Numbered from the stretch's first letter, positions 50,174 to 57,756 are shown. The stretch is DNA of 64,000 nt from Solirubrobacteraceae bacterium (GCA_016463515.1 JAEMRF010000001.1:1-64000), one strand, 5' to 3'. Notes: generated by a model from the letters alone, not told the origin. A program made the numbers and translations.

Positions 50174-51339
50174 GCACACCCACACCAGCGGCCGTTCGCA
50201 AGGAGGTCGCCGCACACGGCGAGCAGGTCGACGCCGAGCGTGAAGCCGAACAGTCTCTCGCGCGCCGTTGCCGCCCCCGGACGTTCACGCAGTGTGCCGG
50301 CCAGGATCTCGCCGCCACCATGCTTCGTCGCGTCGCAGCCAACCGTGCCCCGCACCACGCCTACATGTTCGTGGGGCCGCGCGGCACCGGCAAGACCACC
50401 ATGGCCCGTGTGTTCGCGGCCGCCCTGAACTGTCCGGAAAGCGACGCCGGGGAGCCCTGCGGGGCCTGCTCAACGTGCGAGGCCATCGCGCACGGCAGCG
50501 ACATCGACGTTGTCGAGATCGACGCGGCCTCACATAACAAGGTCGAAGACGCCCGCGACCTGGCGAGCAAGGTCGGGCTCGCTGCGGTCGGCGGCCGCTT
50601 CCGCGTGTTCATCCTCGACGAGGCACACATGCTGACCACCCAGGCATGGAATGCGCTGCTGAAGACGCTCGAAGAGCCACCCGCCGGCAGCGTGTTCATC
50701 CTCGCGACGACCGAAGCGGGGAAGGTCATCGCGACCGTCGAGGACCGCTGCCACCGGGTGAACTTCACCCGGCCAGCAACCGGGACGCTGAGCATCAAGC
50801 TGCAAGAGATCGCGCTGACCGAGGGCATCCACCTCGCAGAAGACGCCCGGCTGTTGATCGCCCGATACGCCCAGGGGTCCTACCGCCGCGGACTCGGCGC
50901 GCTCGAGCAGGTCGCCGCGCTGGCCGAACCCGGGCAGGTCATCGACGCCACACTCGCTAGCCGGGCGCTCGGCGCTGCCGACGCACGACTCAGCGCCGCC
51001 CTGTTCGCCGCGATCGTCGGCGCCCATCACACCGACGCGCTCGCGCTCATCGCACAAGCCGTGGCAGATGGTCTCGAACCGTCGGCCATCTTGCGCGACC
51101 TCGAGCGCCACTGCCGTGAGGTGCTCATCTGCACCACCGTGGGAGCGGTGCCCGACTCACTGGTCTACAGCGCCGAGCAACGCGATCTCCTCGCAGCCCA
51201 CGCACAGGCCGTCACCGCCCAACACCCGATCGGCGTCATCGACCGGATCGCCGCGGCCCTGCGCGCGATCAGCGACGGGGCGGACGCCCGGACGCAGCTG
51301 GAGGTATGCGCCCTGAACCCGTTCGGCGCAACGCGATGA
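50170..51339 (+). CDS. dnaX: DNA polymerase III gamma/tau-like clamp-loader subunit
   Basis: The 389-residue AAA+ ATPase shows Walker A GPRGTGKT (69-76), the four-cysteine zinc module C88, C97, C100, C103, Walker B DEAH (150-153), sensor 1 ATTEAGK, and DRCHR (192-196) in place of the SRC arginine-finger motif. There is no tau-specific C-terminal region, so it corresponds to gamma (three-domain) length. It is co-translated with a delta-like gene (ATGA at 51336). Host chromosomes carry their own dnaX, so this is an element-specific loader part. Confidence 0.9.
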   Translation: MSTPTPAAVRKEVAAHGEQVDAEREAEQSLARRCRPRTFTQCAGQDLAATMLRRVAANRAPHHAYMFVGPRGTGKTTMARVFAAALNCPESDAGEPCGACSTCEAIAHGSDIDVVEIDAASHNKVEDARDLASKVGLAAVGGRFRVFILDEAHMLTTQAWNALLKTLEEPPAGSVFILATTEAGKVIATVEDRCHRVNFTRPATGTLSIKLQEIALTEGIHLAEDARLLIARYAQGSYRRGLGALEQVAALAEPGQVIDATLASRALGAADARLSAALFAAIVGAHHTDALALIAQAVADGLEPSAILRDLERHCREVLICTTVGAVPDSLVYSAEQRDLLAAHAQAVTAQHPIGVIDRIAAALRAISDGADARTQLEVCALNPFGATR

Positions 51340-52310
51340 GCGGGCACGCCTTGCTGTGCGGCAACGACCGCTCCTCACTCATCGACGAACGCAACGCCCG
51401 CATCTCGCGCGCCCGTAATGGCGGCATGGATGTGCGCAGGATCGATCTGGCGGAGGACGGCGCACTTGATGACCTCCTGGCAGCGACAGCCGAGCTGAGC
51501 CTGCTGGCCACCGCACGGCTGATCATTGGCGAAGGCGCCGAGACCCTCGGTGCGAAGGACATCACCACCAGCGTCCGAGAGACCCTCGCCGCCCCGGTCG
51601 ACGACGTCGCGATCCTCCTGGTCGCCCACGACAGCAAGAAGGCACGCTGCCCCAAGGCGCTCAAGGACGCAGTGAAAGACGGGGGAGGGGAGGTCGTCAC
51701 CCGACAGACACTCAAGCCACGAGAAGCCACAGCCGCGGCGAGGATGGTGGTCAGCCAGGTCGCGCAGCTCGCGATCAGCGAACGGGACGCCTCACGGCTG
51801 GCCGCCGGATGCGGCAACAGTCTCGCGCGGATTCGGCGACGCTGCGAACAACTCGCCGTGTTCACTGAGCTCGGCTCAGCCGCGGCCAATACAGAACTCA
51901 TCGACCTCGTCTGCGGCAACGCAGACCAGCACATGTGGGACGCACTCGACGCCCTCGCCGCCGGCGACATCGCCACGGTGCTCAACGAGCATGAGCAGCT
52001 TGCCGAACGCGGCCAAGACGGCGGGCTGCTCACCATGGCCATCCGGCGCGCTCGTGACCTCGCGACCGTCCGAACGCTCCTCGACCAAGGGCTCGGAACC
52101 CCGCAGATCGCAGAACACACCGGAGCGCACCCGTTCGTCACCGAGCAGCGCGTCCGCGTCGCCGGAAGGCTCACGGGCACCCAGATCGCCACGGCGCTCG
52201 TCCACCTCGGCGAAGGAGAACACGCCGCCCGGGGAGGCACCCACCTCGCGCCGCGGACGGCAACCACGATCGCCCTGCGCGACGCCGCCAACGCGCTCGC
52301 CTCGACATGA
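51336..52310 (+). CDS. holA: DNA polymerase III delta-like clamp-loader subunit
   Basis: The 324-residue protein has the delta subunit pattern: a divergent AAA+ lid without Walker A, a central ISERDASRLAAGCGNSLARI segment, then the collar signature MWDALDALAAGDIATVLNEH and HPFVTEQRVRVAGRLT. In delta, the N-terminal domain opens the sliding clamp. The overlapping dnaX gene supports the assignment. No delta-prime gene is visible nearby. Confidence 0.8.
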   Translation: MSGHALLCGNDRSSLIDERNARISRARNGGMDVRRIDLAEDGALDDLLAATAELSLLATARLIIGEGAETLGAKDITTSVRETLAAPVDDVAILLVAHDSKKARCPKALKDAVKDGGGEVVTRQTLKPREATAAARMVVSQVAQLAISERDASRLAAGCGNSLARIRRRCEQLAVFTELGSAAANTELIDLVCGNADQHMWDALDALAAGDIATVLNEHEQLAERGQDGGLLTMAIRRARDLATVRTLLDQGLGTPQIAEHTGAHPFVTEQRVRVAGRLTGTQIATALVHLGEGEHAARGGTHLAPRTATTIALRDAANALAST

Positions 52311-52495
52311 GCTGCACATTCCAGATCGACGACCGCGTCGAGCTGCCCACACACGTCGACCGATGGATGCGCGGCGACCGCTACGGGACGGTCATCGAGA
52401 TCTCCCTGTCCCGGGTCCACGTGCGCATGGACCGAAGCAGAGACGTCCTGCGGGTCCGAGCCGAGCAACTACGCGCCGACACCGGCGACCGGTGA
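52307..52495 (+). CDS. Small SH3-like hypothetical protein
   Basis: The 62-residue all-beta product (FQIDDRVELPTHVDRWMRGD, YGTVIEISLSRVHVRMD) has a KOW/SH3-like look. Coupled by ATGA to holA. Function unknown. Confidence 0.55.
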   Translation: MSCTFQIDDRVELPTHVDRWMRGDRYGTVIEISLSRVHVRMDRSRDVLRVRAEQLRADTGDR

Positions 52496-52534
52496 TGGCG
52501 CCGCCCTGAAACGACGAAACCCACGGAGGGAACA

Positions 52535-53272
52535 TTGACTACGGCCACCTACGACCCCAACGACCTCGCGTTCTGGTACCCCCGGATCGCCAGCGTGCCT
52601 GGCCTGCTCACCCCGACTACGGAGATCATCCAGACCAACGCTCGCCTGTTCGACCTCCTCGACGGCGACGCCCCGGACGCGTACGGAGAACTCGTCGGCC
52701 AGCTCGTCGAAGCCGCCGAACGGATCTGCCCACTCGGCGGTGCAAGCAGCAATCTCGGCCCCGTGTTCCTACGGACCGGGCACGGCAGCGGCAAACACCA
52801 GTGGTCTGACACCTGCTGGGTAGCCAACCGGGTGCTCATGGGCTGGCACGTGACCGCGCTGGTCGAGTGGAGCGCCAGCGTCGGCCTGCCCGTCGGCACA
52901 TGGGTCGTCCGCGGCCGGCTGCCGGTCCACTACCTGTTCTCCTGCGACGCCTACCGCGGCCTACCGGTCACGCGCGAGTTCCGCGTGTTCATCGAGCACG
53001 GCAACGTCACCCACGTTCAGCCCTATTGGCCGATGGAAGCCGTGAAGGAAGGCAGGCCCGACCACCCCGACTGGCAGAAGCTGCTCGCCGAGGCCAGCAC
53101 CCTGACCGCCGATGAACGGAACACGATCACCGCGATGGCGTTCCACGCCGTCGCGGCCATCGGCACCGGCGACTGGAGCGTCGACTTCCTGCAGACCATC
53201 GACGGCCACTGGTACCTGATCGACATGGCCGAAGCCGCGCGCAGCTACCGCTACCAGCCCACCACGCCCTGA
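52535..53272 (+). CDS. ATP-grasp-like protein
   Basis: The 245-residue product starts at TTG 52535 behind GGAGGG. It matches the ATP-grasp/D123-like pattern: VFLRTGHGSGKHQW (77-90, ATP lysine region), a hinge LVEWSASVGLPVG, REFRVFIEHGNVTHVQPYW (147-165), and the metal site VDFLQTIDGHWYLIDMAEAA (216-235, with D and E residues). Such enzymes join carboxylates to amines or act on RNA. The substrate is unknown. Confidence 0.65.
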   Translation: MTTATYDPNDLAFWYPRIASVPGLLTPTTEIIQTNARLFDLLDGDAPDAYGELVGQLVEAAERICPLGGASSNLGPVFLRTGHGSGKHQWSDTCWVANRVLMGWHVTALVEWSASVGLPVGTWVVRGRLPVHYLFSCDAYRGLPVTREFRVFIEHGNVTHVQPYWPMEAVKEGRPDHPDWQKLLAEASTLTADERNTITAMAFHAVAAIGTGDWSVDFLQTIDGHWYLIDMAEAARSYRYQPTTP

Positions 53273-53287
53273 CCGACGGCCACACAC

Positions 53288-53300
53288 CCATTCACCAACC
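53288..53300 (+). promoter_or_regulatory. CCATTCACCA start-associated element, copy 14
   Basis: CCATTCACCAACC, 11 bases before ATG 53312 of a 21-codon ORF. It supports translation of that ORF. Confidence 0.83.
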
Positions 53301-53311
53301 GAAAGCACCGC

Positions 53312-53377
53312 ATGACCCATCACCCGCACCCAGCGTCCGACACACGTCCCGTCTGCGAGAGGCGGCCAGCGCAATGA
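53312..53377 (+). CDS. 21-codon leader ORF coupled to the next gene
   Basis: ATG 53312 codes a 21-residue peptide rich in His, Pro and Arg (MTHHPHPASDTRPVCERRPA then Q). Its stop overlaps ATG 53374 (ATGA). The upstream start-associated element and GAAAG point to this ATG, not to the long gene, which has no Shine-Dalgarno sequence of its own. Confidence 0.55.
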   Translation: MTHHPHPASDTRPVCERRPAQ

Positions 53378-53967
53378 GGCAGAGCGACATCATCATCGGC
53401 GAGGACTACGTCATCGCCCTCTACCACCCAGGAGCGTGGGCGTACCGGTCGGCGATCCGCGCGACCATCGTCCGCCTCGCAGTTCCCACAGCTACGGAAC
53501 CAGACGTCTACAGCGCCCTCGGGATCTCCCCAGGCTCGCTACTGCAGCGCCCCGGGGTCCTCGTCGAAGCACGCACCGACGACCCCGCCGGCCGGTTCCG
53601 CGTCGGCACTCGGTTCGCCGTCCAACCACAGATGGTCACCCGACCGTGGGGAGACCAGGACGCGGCGCATTTCGCGCTGCATCACCGCCGCGAAGCCGAC
53701 GCGGCCAAGCTCGAGCGTCGCCTAATCGAAGCAGGGCTCCTCGACGGGTTCGAGGTGACAACAGACGGCGTGCGAATGACCCGGTGCGCGCTCGACGGGT
53801 GGCTGTCACACCTCGAGCAGGACGCTCGCACACTCGCGGCCGAGATCCGTCAAGCGCTGGAGGGCGACAGCAACGACGCAGAGCACGACGCGCTCGTCAA
53901 CGTCGCGCAGCATCTCGGCATCGAGTACGCCCGAGAGGAAGACACCTGCACCTACACGACAGAGTGA
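53374..53967 (+). CDS. Hypothetical protein
   Basis: The 197-residue protein has an N-terminal beta part with YHPGAWAYRSAIRATIVRLA and a C-terminal acidic helix pair. Translation probably depends on the overlapping leader ORF. Coupled to 53964 by GTGA. Confidence 0.6.
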   Translation: MRQSDIIIGEDYVIALYHPGAWAYRSAIRATIVRLAVPTATEPDVYSALGISPGSLLQRPGVLVEARTDDPAGRFRVGTRFAVQPQMVTRPWGDQDAAHFALHHRREADAAKLERRLIEAGLLDGFEVTTDGVRMTRCALDGWLSHLEQDARTLAAEIRQALEGDSNDAEHDALVNVAQHLGIEYAREEDTCTYTTE

Positions 53968-54494
53968 GCGAGGGCTACTACGCCGGAATCGGAGCCCGAC
54001 GGACCCCGCTAGACGTTCTCGAGCTCATGGAAGACCTGGCCCGCGCACTCGCCTACACGGGGTGGCGGCTGCGGTCCGGGCACGCCGACGGCGCCGACCA
54101 AGCATTCGAACGCGGAGCGGCCGGGCGCGCGGACATCTTCCTGCCATGGCCAGGCTTCAACCACCGCCCCAAGCCCGCCGGCCGCGTCCACCAAGCCCCA
54201 GCCGCCTGGACATACGCCCTGGCCGCCGGACATCACCCCGCGTGGGATCAACTGCGCGACCCCGTACGAGCGATGATGGCTCGCAACGTCCACCAGGTAC
54301 TCGGCTGGCAAGGCGAGCCGCCGAGCGCCTTCGTCGCCTGCTGGACCCCAGACGGTGCCACCACCGCCCGGGAGACGACTCAGCGGACCGGCGGTACCGG
54401 CCAAGCGATTCGGCTCGCCGACCACCACGGCATTCCCGTGCTGAACCTCGCACGCGACGACCATCGAGCACGCGCCGAACAGCACATCCGCTGA
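53964..54494 (+). CDS. DprA/SLOG-like Rossmann protein
   Basis: In the 176-residue product, YYAGIGARRTP (5-15) is the first strand and glycine loop. GWRLRSGHADGADQAFERGA (33-52) matches the DprA/LOG second motif (GxxxxSGxAxGxD), followed by an IFLPWPGF strand. This is the compact phage-type SLOG protein, which binds nucleotides or single-stranded DNA. It starts at GTG 53964, overlapping the previous stop. Confidence 0.75.
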   Translation: MSEGYYAGIGARRTPLDVLELMEDLARALAYTGWRLRSGHADGADQAFERGAAGRADIFLPWPGFNHRPKPAGRVHQAPAAWTYALAAGHHPAWDQLRDPVRAMMARNVHQVLGWQGEPPSAFVACWTPDGATTARETTQRTGGTGQAIRLADHHGIPVLNLARDDHRARAEQHIR

Positions 54495-54518
54495 TCGCGT
54501 CGACCCCCGCCCGATCAA

Positions 54519-54531
54519 CCATTCACCAACC
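54519..54531 (+). promoter_or_regulatory. CCATTCACCA start-associated element, copy 15
   Basis: CCATTCACCAACC, 18 bases before ATG 54550, with CGAAGGGAGA between. Confidence 0.86.
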
Positions 54532-54549
54532 ACGAAGGGAGACCCACCT

Positions 54550-55035
54550 ATGGGACTCAAGATCACGTACACAGGCGCCCTGGCCCGCGTAAACCAAGAG
54601 AACCTCGCCGCCCTGAGCCTGGACGAGGACAACACCCTGCACACGCCCTCCGGAGCGGACCTCTACGCCGAGACCTCACACGACGAACACGCCGAGAACG
54701 TCAGCATCCACGTCGCCTGCGACATCGAGGAACTCGTCACCGCCGGCGTCATCGAGTTCCCTGACGGTCTCGGGGTCGCCGCGATCGGGGAGCCCGACAG
54801 CGTCGAGGACTTCGGCGGGATCACACTCGTCGTCACCGCACCCACCGAACCCGGCAAGACCTCCTGGGGCATCGGCGTCACCAGTGGATGGGAGGACATC
54901 GACGGCTACCTGCCGCTCGAAGCAGAAATCCCCGACGACCCGGAGGACCGTGCCCGCATGGCCGTCAGCACTCTCGCCGACGCGGTCGTCGCCCGCGTCA
55001 ACGGCATGCTCGGCTCCCTCAGCGAGCGCGCCTGA
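54550..55035 (+). CDS. Hypothetical protein
   Basis: The 161-residue acidic protein is mostly beta (SIHVACDIEELVTAGVIEFP, GGITLVVTAPTEPGKTSWGI), with a C-terminal helix. No family is recognised. TGATG links it to 55035. Confidence 0.55.
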   Translation: MGLKITYTGALARVNQENLAALSLDEDNTLHTPSGADLYAETSHDEHAENVSIHVACDIEELVTAGVIEFPDGLGVAAIGEPDSVEDFGGITLVVTAPTEPGKTSWGIGVTSGWEDIDGYLPLEAEIPDDPEDRARMAVSTLADAVVARVNGMLGSLSERA

Positions 55036-55541
55036 TGGGCTGGACCGGCGGCCCCGCTCCCAAGCCACGCACCGCACGAAACCTGATCGCCTTCGACCTC
55101 GGCGAAACCTTCGCCGAACGAGTAGTCGCAACCCACAAGGACGGCACAACGATCTACGCGGCCTTTCGCAGCGAGGACGGCAACGAGGTCTTCGGGCTCG
55201 TGCTGCTCACCGACAGCGGGCCTGGCGGAATCGTCTACACCAAGCCCGTCACCGAAGACATGGGCCCGGCCGAAGACCGCTGCCCGATCCGCATCCTCGA
55301 CCTCCTCACCGATACGGACAGCGACTACGCCCTGAACTGGCGGCAACGCTGCCGCGACCGCGCCTCCCGGCCTCGCCCCAAGAAGGGCCAGAAAGTGCGG
55401 TTCGCCGAACCGCTCGCATTCACCAACGGCGACCGAGTCAGCGACTTCACCTACCAGGGCGGCTCCCGGTTTGCCGCCGACGGGCGGGAATACCACATCT
55501 CCCGCTGGCGCGACCAGCGCTTCACCATCCTGGAAGCCTGA
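55035..55541 (+). CDS. Hypothetical protein, MGW-type family
   Basis: The 168-residue product begins MGWTGGPAPKPRTARNLIAF, a start that I associate with an uncharacterised family (DUF6927-like) found on phages and plasmids. The remainder is strand-rich with aromatic residues. The chemical role is unknown. It shares one base with the previous stop. Confidence 0.55.
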   Translation: MGWTGGPAPKPRTARNLIAFDLGETFAERVVATHKDGTTIYAAFRSEDGNEVFGLVLLTDSGPGGIVYTKPVTEDMGPAEDRCPIRILDLLTDTDSDYALNWRQRCRDRASRPRPKKGQKVRFAEPLAFTNGDRVSDFTYQGGSRFAADGREYHISRWRDQRFTILEA

Positions 55542-55544
55542 CGC

Positions 55545-55709
55545 ATGGACCCCGCCTACTGGCGCGGGGATGAGACCGACGACCGCGACGAGGACCACGA
55601 ACGGCTCCACGCCCGCGTCGACCGGATCTACGACCACACCCCGCACAACGAACCCGTGCCGCTGATCGACCTGATCACCGCGGCACAACGCGACCTCCAG
55701 GTCGACTAA
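55545..55709 (+). CDS. Small acidic hypothetical protein
   Basis: The 54-residue protein starts at ATG 55545, four bases after the previous stop. It is highly acidic at the start (WRGDETDDRDEDHERLHARV), then a hydrophobic helix VPLIDLITAAQRDLQVD. Good codon bias supports translation. Confidence 0.5.
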   Translation: MDPAYWRGDETDDRDEDHERLHARVDRIYDHTPHNEPVPLIDLITAAQRDLQVD

Positions 55710-55826
55710 CCGCTCGTTGCCCCCCCGGGCGCGATCAACTACGCGATGACCGACAGAGGTCACGCGCAAAACCATCACCAACTGACAGCGCCAGCCCCCC
55801 CCCGTGGCCGGCCGAAGGAGAACACC

Positions 55827-56501
55827 ATGAGCGCGAGCAACATCAACAGCGTGACCATCACCGGCAACCTCACCCGGGACCCCGAGCTGCGCAACCTGCC
55901 CAGCGGCACGTCGGTCTGCGACCTCCGCGTGGCGGTCAACAGCAGCCGCAAGGACCAGTCCGGCCAGTGGATCGACAAGCCCAACTACTTCGACGTCACC
56001 GTCTTCGGCGGTCAGGCCGAGAGCTGCGCCCGCTACCTCGGCAAGGGCCGCCCGGTCGCCGTCCAGGGCCGCCTGGACTGGTCGGAATGGACGACGGAGC
56101 GCAACGAGAAGCGATCGAAGGTGTCGATCATCGCGGACACCGTCCAGTTCCTCGGGTCGCCGGACGGGCAGCAGCCTGCCGCGGGCCAGCAGCCCCAGCC
56201 GCAGTACCAGCAGCCGCCTGCCCAGCCGCAGCCGCAGCCGCAGCCGCAGCCCGCTCCGCAGCCGCAGTACCAGCAGCCGCCCGCGCAGCCCCAGGCCGCT
56301 CCGCAGCCGCAGTACCAGCAGCCGCCCGCGCAGCCCCAGGCCGCTCCGCAGCCGCAGTTCCAGGCACCCGCCCCGCAGCCGCAGCCGATGGCCCCCGCCG
56401 GGCAGATGCCGCCGGCCCCCAAGCCGCAGCCCGCCCAGATGCCCCCGGCACCCGTCGCCGCGCCGGGCGGGCCGGTCGCTTCGCCGGACATCCCGTTCTG
56501 A
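55827..56501 (+). CDS. ssb: Single-stranded DNA-binding protein
   Basis: The 224-residue protein has an N-terminal OB fold (1-112): NSVTITGNLTRDPELRNLPS, FDVTVFGGQAESCARYLGKG, VAVQGRLDWSEW. A long Gln/Pro linker (about 117-205) ends in the acidic-hydrophobic tip PDIPF that recruits partner proteins. ATG 55827 follows AAGGAGA; an in-frame ATG at 55746 would add 27 residues. The linker DNA contains tandem 45-base repeats. The PAQMPPAPV segment is shared with the Rad52-like protein. Confidence 0.95.
   Translation: MSASNINSVTITGNLTRDPELRNLPSGTSVCDLRVAVNSSRKDQSGQWIDKPNYFDVTVFGGQAESCARYLGKGRPVAVQGRLDWSEWTTERNEKRSKVSIIADTVQFLGSPDGQQPAAGQQPQPQYQQPPAQPQPQPQPQPAPQPQYQQPPAQPQAAPQPQYQQPPAQPQAAPQPQFQAPAPQPQPMAPAGQMPPAPKPQPAQMPPAPVAAPGGPVASPDIPF
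56253..56363 (+). repeat. Tandem 45-base repeats in the SSB linker
   Basis: Units begin at 56253, 56298 and 56343 (partial). Each full unit codes APQPQYQQPPAQPQA. The two full units look identical. Such repeats can change length by slippage without disturbing the frame. Confidence 0.8.
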
Positions 56502-56514
56502 TCTGAAGGGCACC

Positions 56515-56560
56515 GCGCCGTCCTCCCAATTCGGGGAGGGCGGCGCACGCCCCTTTTTTT
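56515..56560 (+). terminator. Intrinsic terminator with a T7 tract
   Basis: GCGCCG-T-CCTCCC, loop AATTCG, GGGAGG-G-CGGCGC (56515-56546, one T-G pair) is followed by seven T at 56554-56560, 14 bases after the ssb stop. It is the only classical U-tract terminator in the window. Confidence 0.85.
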
Positions 56561-56569
56561 GACCACGGT

Positions 56570-56621
56570 GTCCGTCCCACTAGGCGTGTAGGCAGTGCCG
56601 TCCGTCCGAATTGGTGTGTAG
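56570..56621 (+). repeat. Direct repeat, possible operator/promoter region
   Basis: GTCCGTCC-N5-GGYGTGTAG occurs twice with a 30-base period (56570-56591 and 56600-56621). TTGACC at 56559-56564 could be a -35 box with TAGGCG at 56581-56586 as -10. This would be a promoter with tandem operator sites for the gene at 56660. Confidence 0.5.
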
Positions 56622-56632
56622 CTTTGCCGGCA

Positions 56633-56645
56633 CCATTCACCACCG
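56633..56645 (+). promoter_or_regulatory. CCATTCACCA start-associated element, copy 16
   Basis: CCATTCACCACCG, 14 bases before ATG 56660, with CGGAGGA between. It is the rightmost copy. Confidence 0.83.
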
Positions 56646-56659
56646 TTGACGGAGGACCC

Positions 56660-57202
56660 ATGTACACCACCAACCACACCGTCGGTCCGGATCGCGAGAG
56701 CGGGGGGGTCCAAGCCCAGCCGGCCGCGACTGACGCCCGTATGGACGCCACCCACACACCCACCACCGCCAGCGTCGACCCCGACGCAGGCGTCAAGATG
56801 CTGCAAGCCATCGCCGACGCTGAGATCCAGCAGATGGCCGCCGCCCTGAACACCAACGTCCGGCATGTCCGCCGGATGCTCGCCGCCGGCCGACAGGCCG
56901 AGGAACGCGAACAGGTCGAGAACCTGTGCGGGCCCGGTTCCTACCAGGAACCCGAGAAGCTGCCACACCTCGTCCCGGTCGAAGAAGTCCTCCGCCATGT
57001 CCAGCACGCGCAGCGCATCGATCCCATGATGACCGTCGGCTGGATCGCGCGGCAGATCGGCATGGACAAGGGCGACCTGCGTCGTGCGCTCGGCGTCAAA
57101 GCCCGTCAGAACGGCTCACATAGCACCACGATGCGTCGCGAGACCGCCACGCAGATCCTCCGGGTCATCGGCGTCGCCCCATGCGAGGTCACCGCACTGT
57201 GA
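56660..57202 (+). CDS. Hypothetical DNA-binding protein (HTH)
   Basis: The 180-residue product starts at ATG 56660, fixed by GGAGGACC. It has a disordered Thr/Pro-rich first 40 residues, then helices with two HTH-like units: MAAALNTNVRHVRRMLAAGR (about 61-80), and TVGWIARQIGMDKGDLRRAL (about 121-140). It lies behind tandem operator-like repeats and may be autoregulated. Confidence 0.6.
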   Translation: MYTTNHTVGPDRESGGVQAQPAATDARMDATHTPTTASVDPDAGVKMLQAIADAEIQQMAAALNTNVRHVRRMLAAGRQAEEREQVENLCGPGSYQEPEKLPHLVPVEEVLRHVQHAQRIDPMMTVGWIARQIGMDKGDLRRALGVKARQNGSHSTTMRRETATQILRVIGVAPCEVTAL

Positions 57203-57206
57203 ACTC

Positions 57207-57749
57207 GTGAGCGCGCCCGATCCACCCGCACGAGGGCGCGCGCCGCGAACCCACACCGCCAGCCGACTGAAGTCCCTCCTCGCCGCCGACCCCGGCCTGT
57301 CGATCGCGCAGGCCGCAGAACGGCTGGGGATCAGCCGCTCATGGGCCCACGAGGTCCTCACCGACCACGACGGAAACGATTCGCGGCAACGCAAACTGCG
57401 AAACCGCCCCGCATGCTCATCCTGTGGGCGATCCACGGGCGCCCTCGACGGTCGCTGCTCTCTCTGCGCCGCCGAGCAACGTCACAAGGACCAGAAGGCG
57501 CACGCCGCGACGCGACTGATCGCGTGGAGGGAAGAGCACGGGTGGGTGCCGACCAGCACCGACCTCAACGCCACCCACGCTCGCAAGGCCGGCGGCGACG
57601 CGCTACGACGCCAACAAGCGGCGGGCGTGAACGCCGAAGCCGTACGCAGAGCGTTCGGAGGCACCTACCGCGACGCGATCGAAGCGATCTTCGGAGCCGG
57701 CGTGCAGCCCGGAGACGGCCGACATCCGCCACAGCGGACGTTTCGCTGA
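57207..57749 (+). CDS. HTH, zinc-ribbon, HNH-associated-repeat protein
   Basis: The 180-residue product starts at GTG 57207. It has an HTH (about 32-53, SIAQAAERLGISRSWAHEVL), a zinc ribbon C70, C73, C84, C87, and one homing-endonuclease-associated repeat (about 101-161, ending RRAFGGTYRDAIEAIFGAG). It is a shorter version of the protein at 21613. No nuclease motif is seen; probably a DNA-binding regulator. Confidence 0.7.
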   Translation: MSAPDPPARGRAPRTHTASRLKSLLAADPGLSIAQAAERLGISRSWAHEVLTDHDGNDSRQRKLRNRPACSSCGRSTGALDGRCSLCAAEQRHKDQKAHAATRLIAWREEHGWVPTSTDLNATHARKAGGDALRRQQAAGVNAEAVRRAFGGTYRDAIEAIFGAGVQPGDGRHPPQRTFR

Positions 57750-57756
57750 GCTGGCC

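Noticed and set aside
55425-55437. GCATTCACCAACG inside the gene at 55035
   Set aside because: It is two bases off the element consensus, lies mid-gene coding LAFTNG, and has no ribosome site or start behind it.
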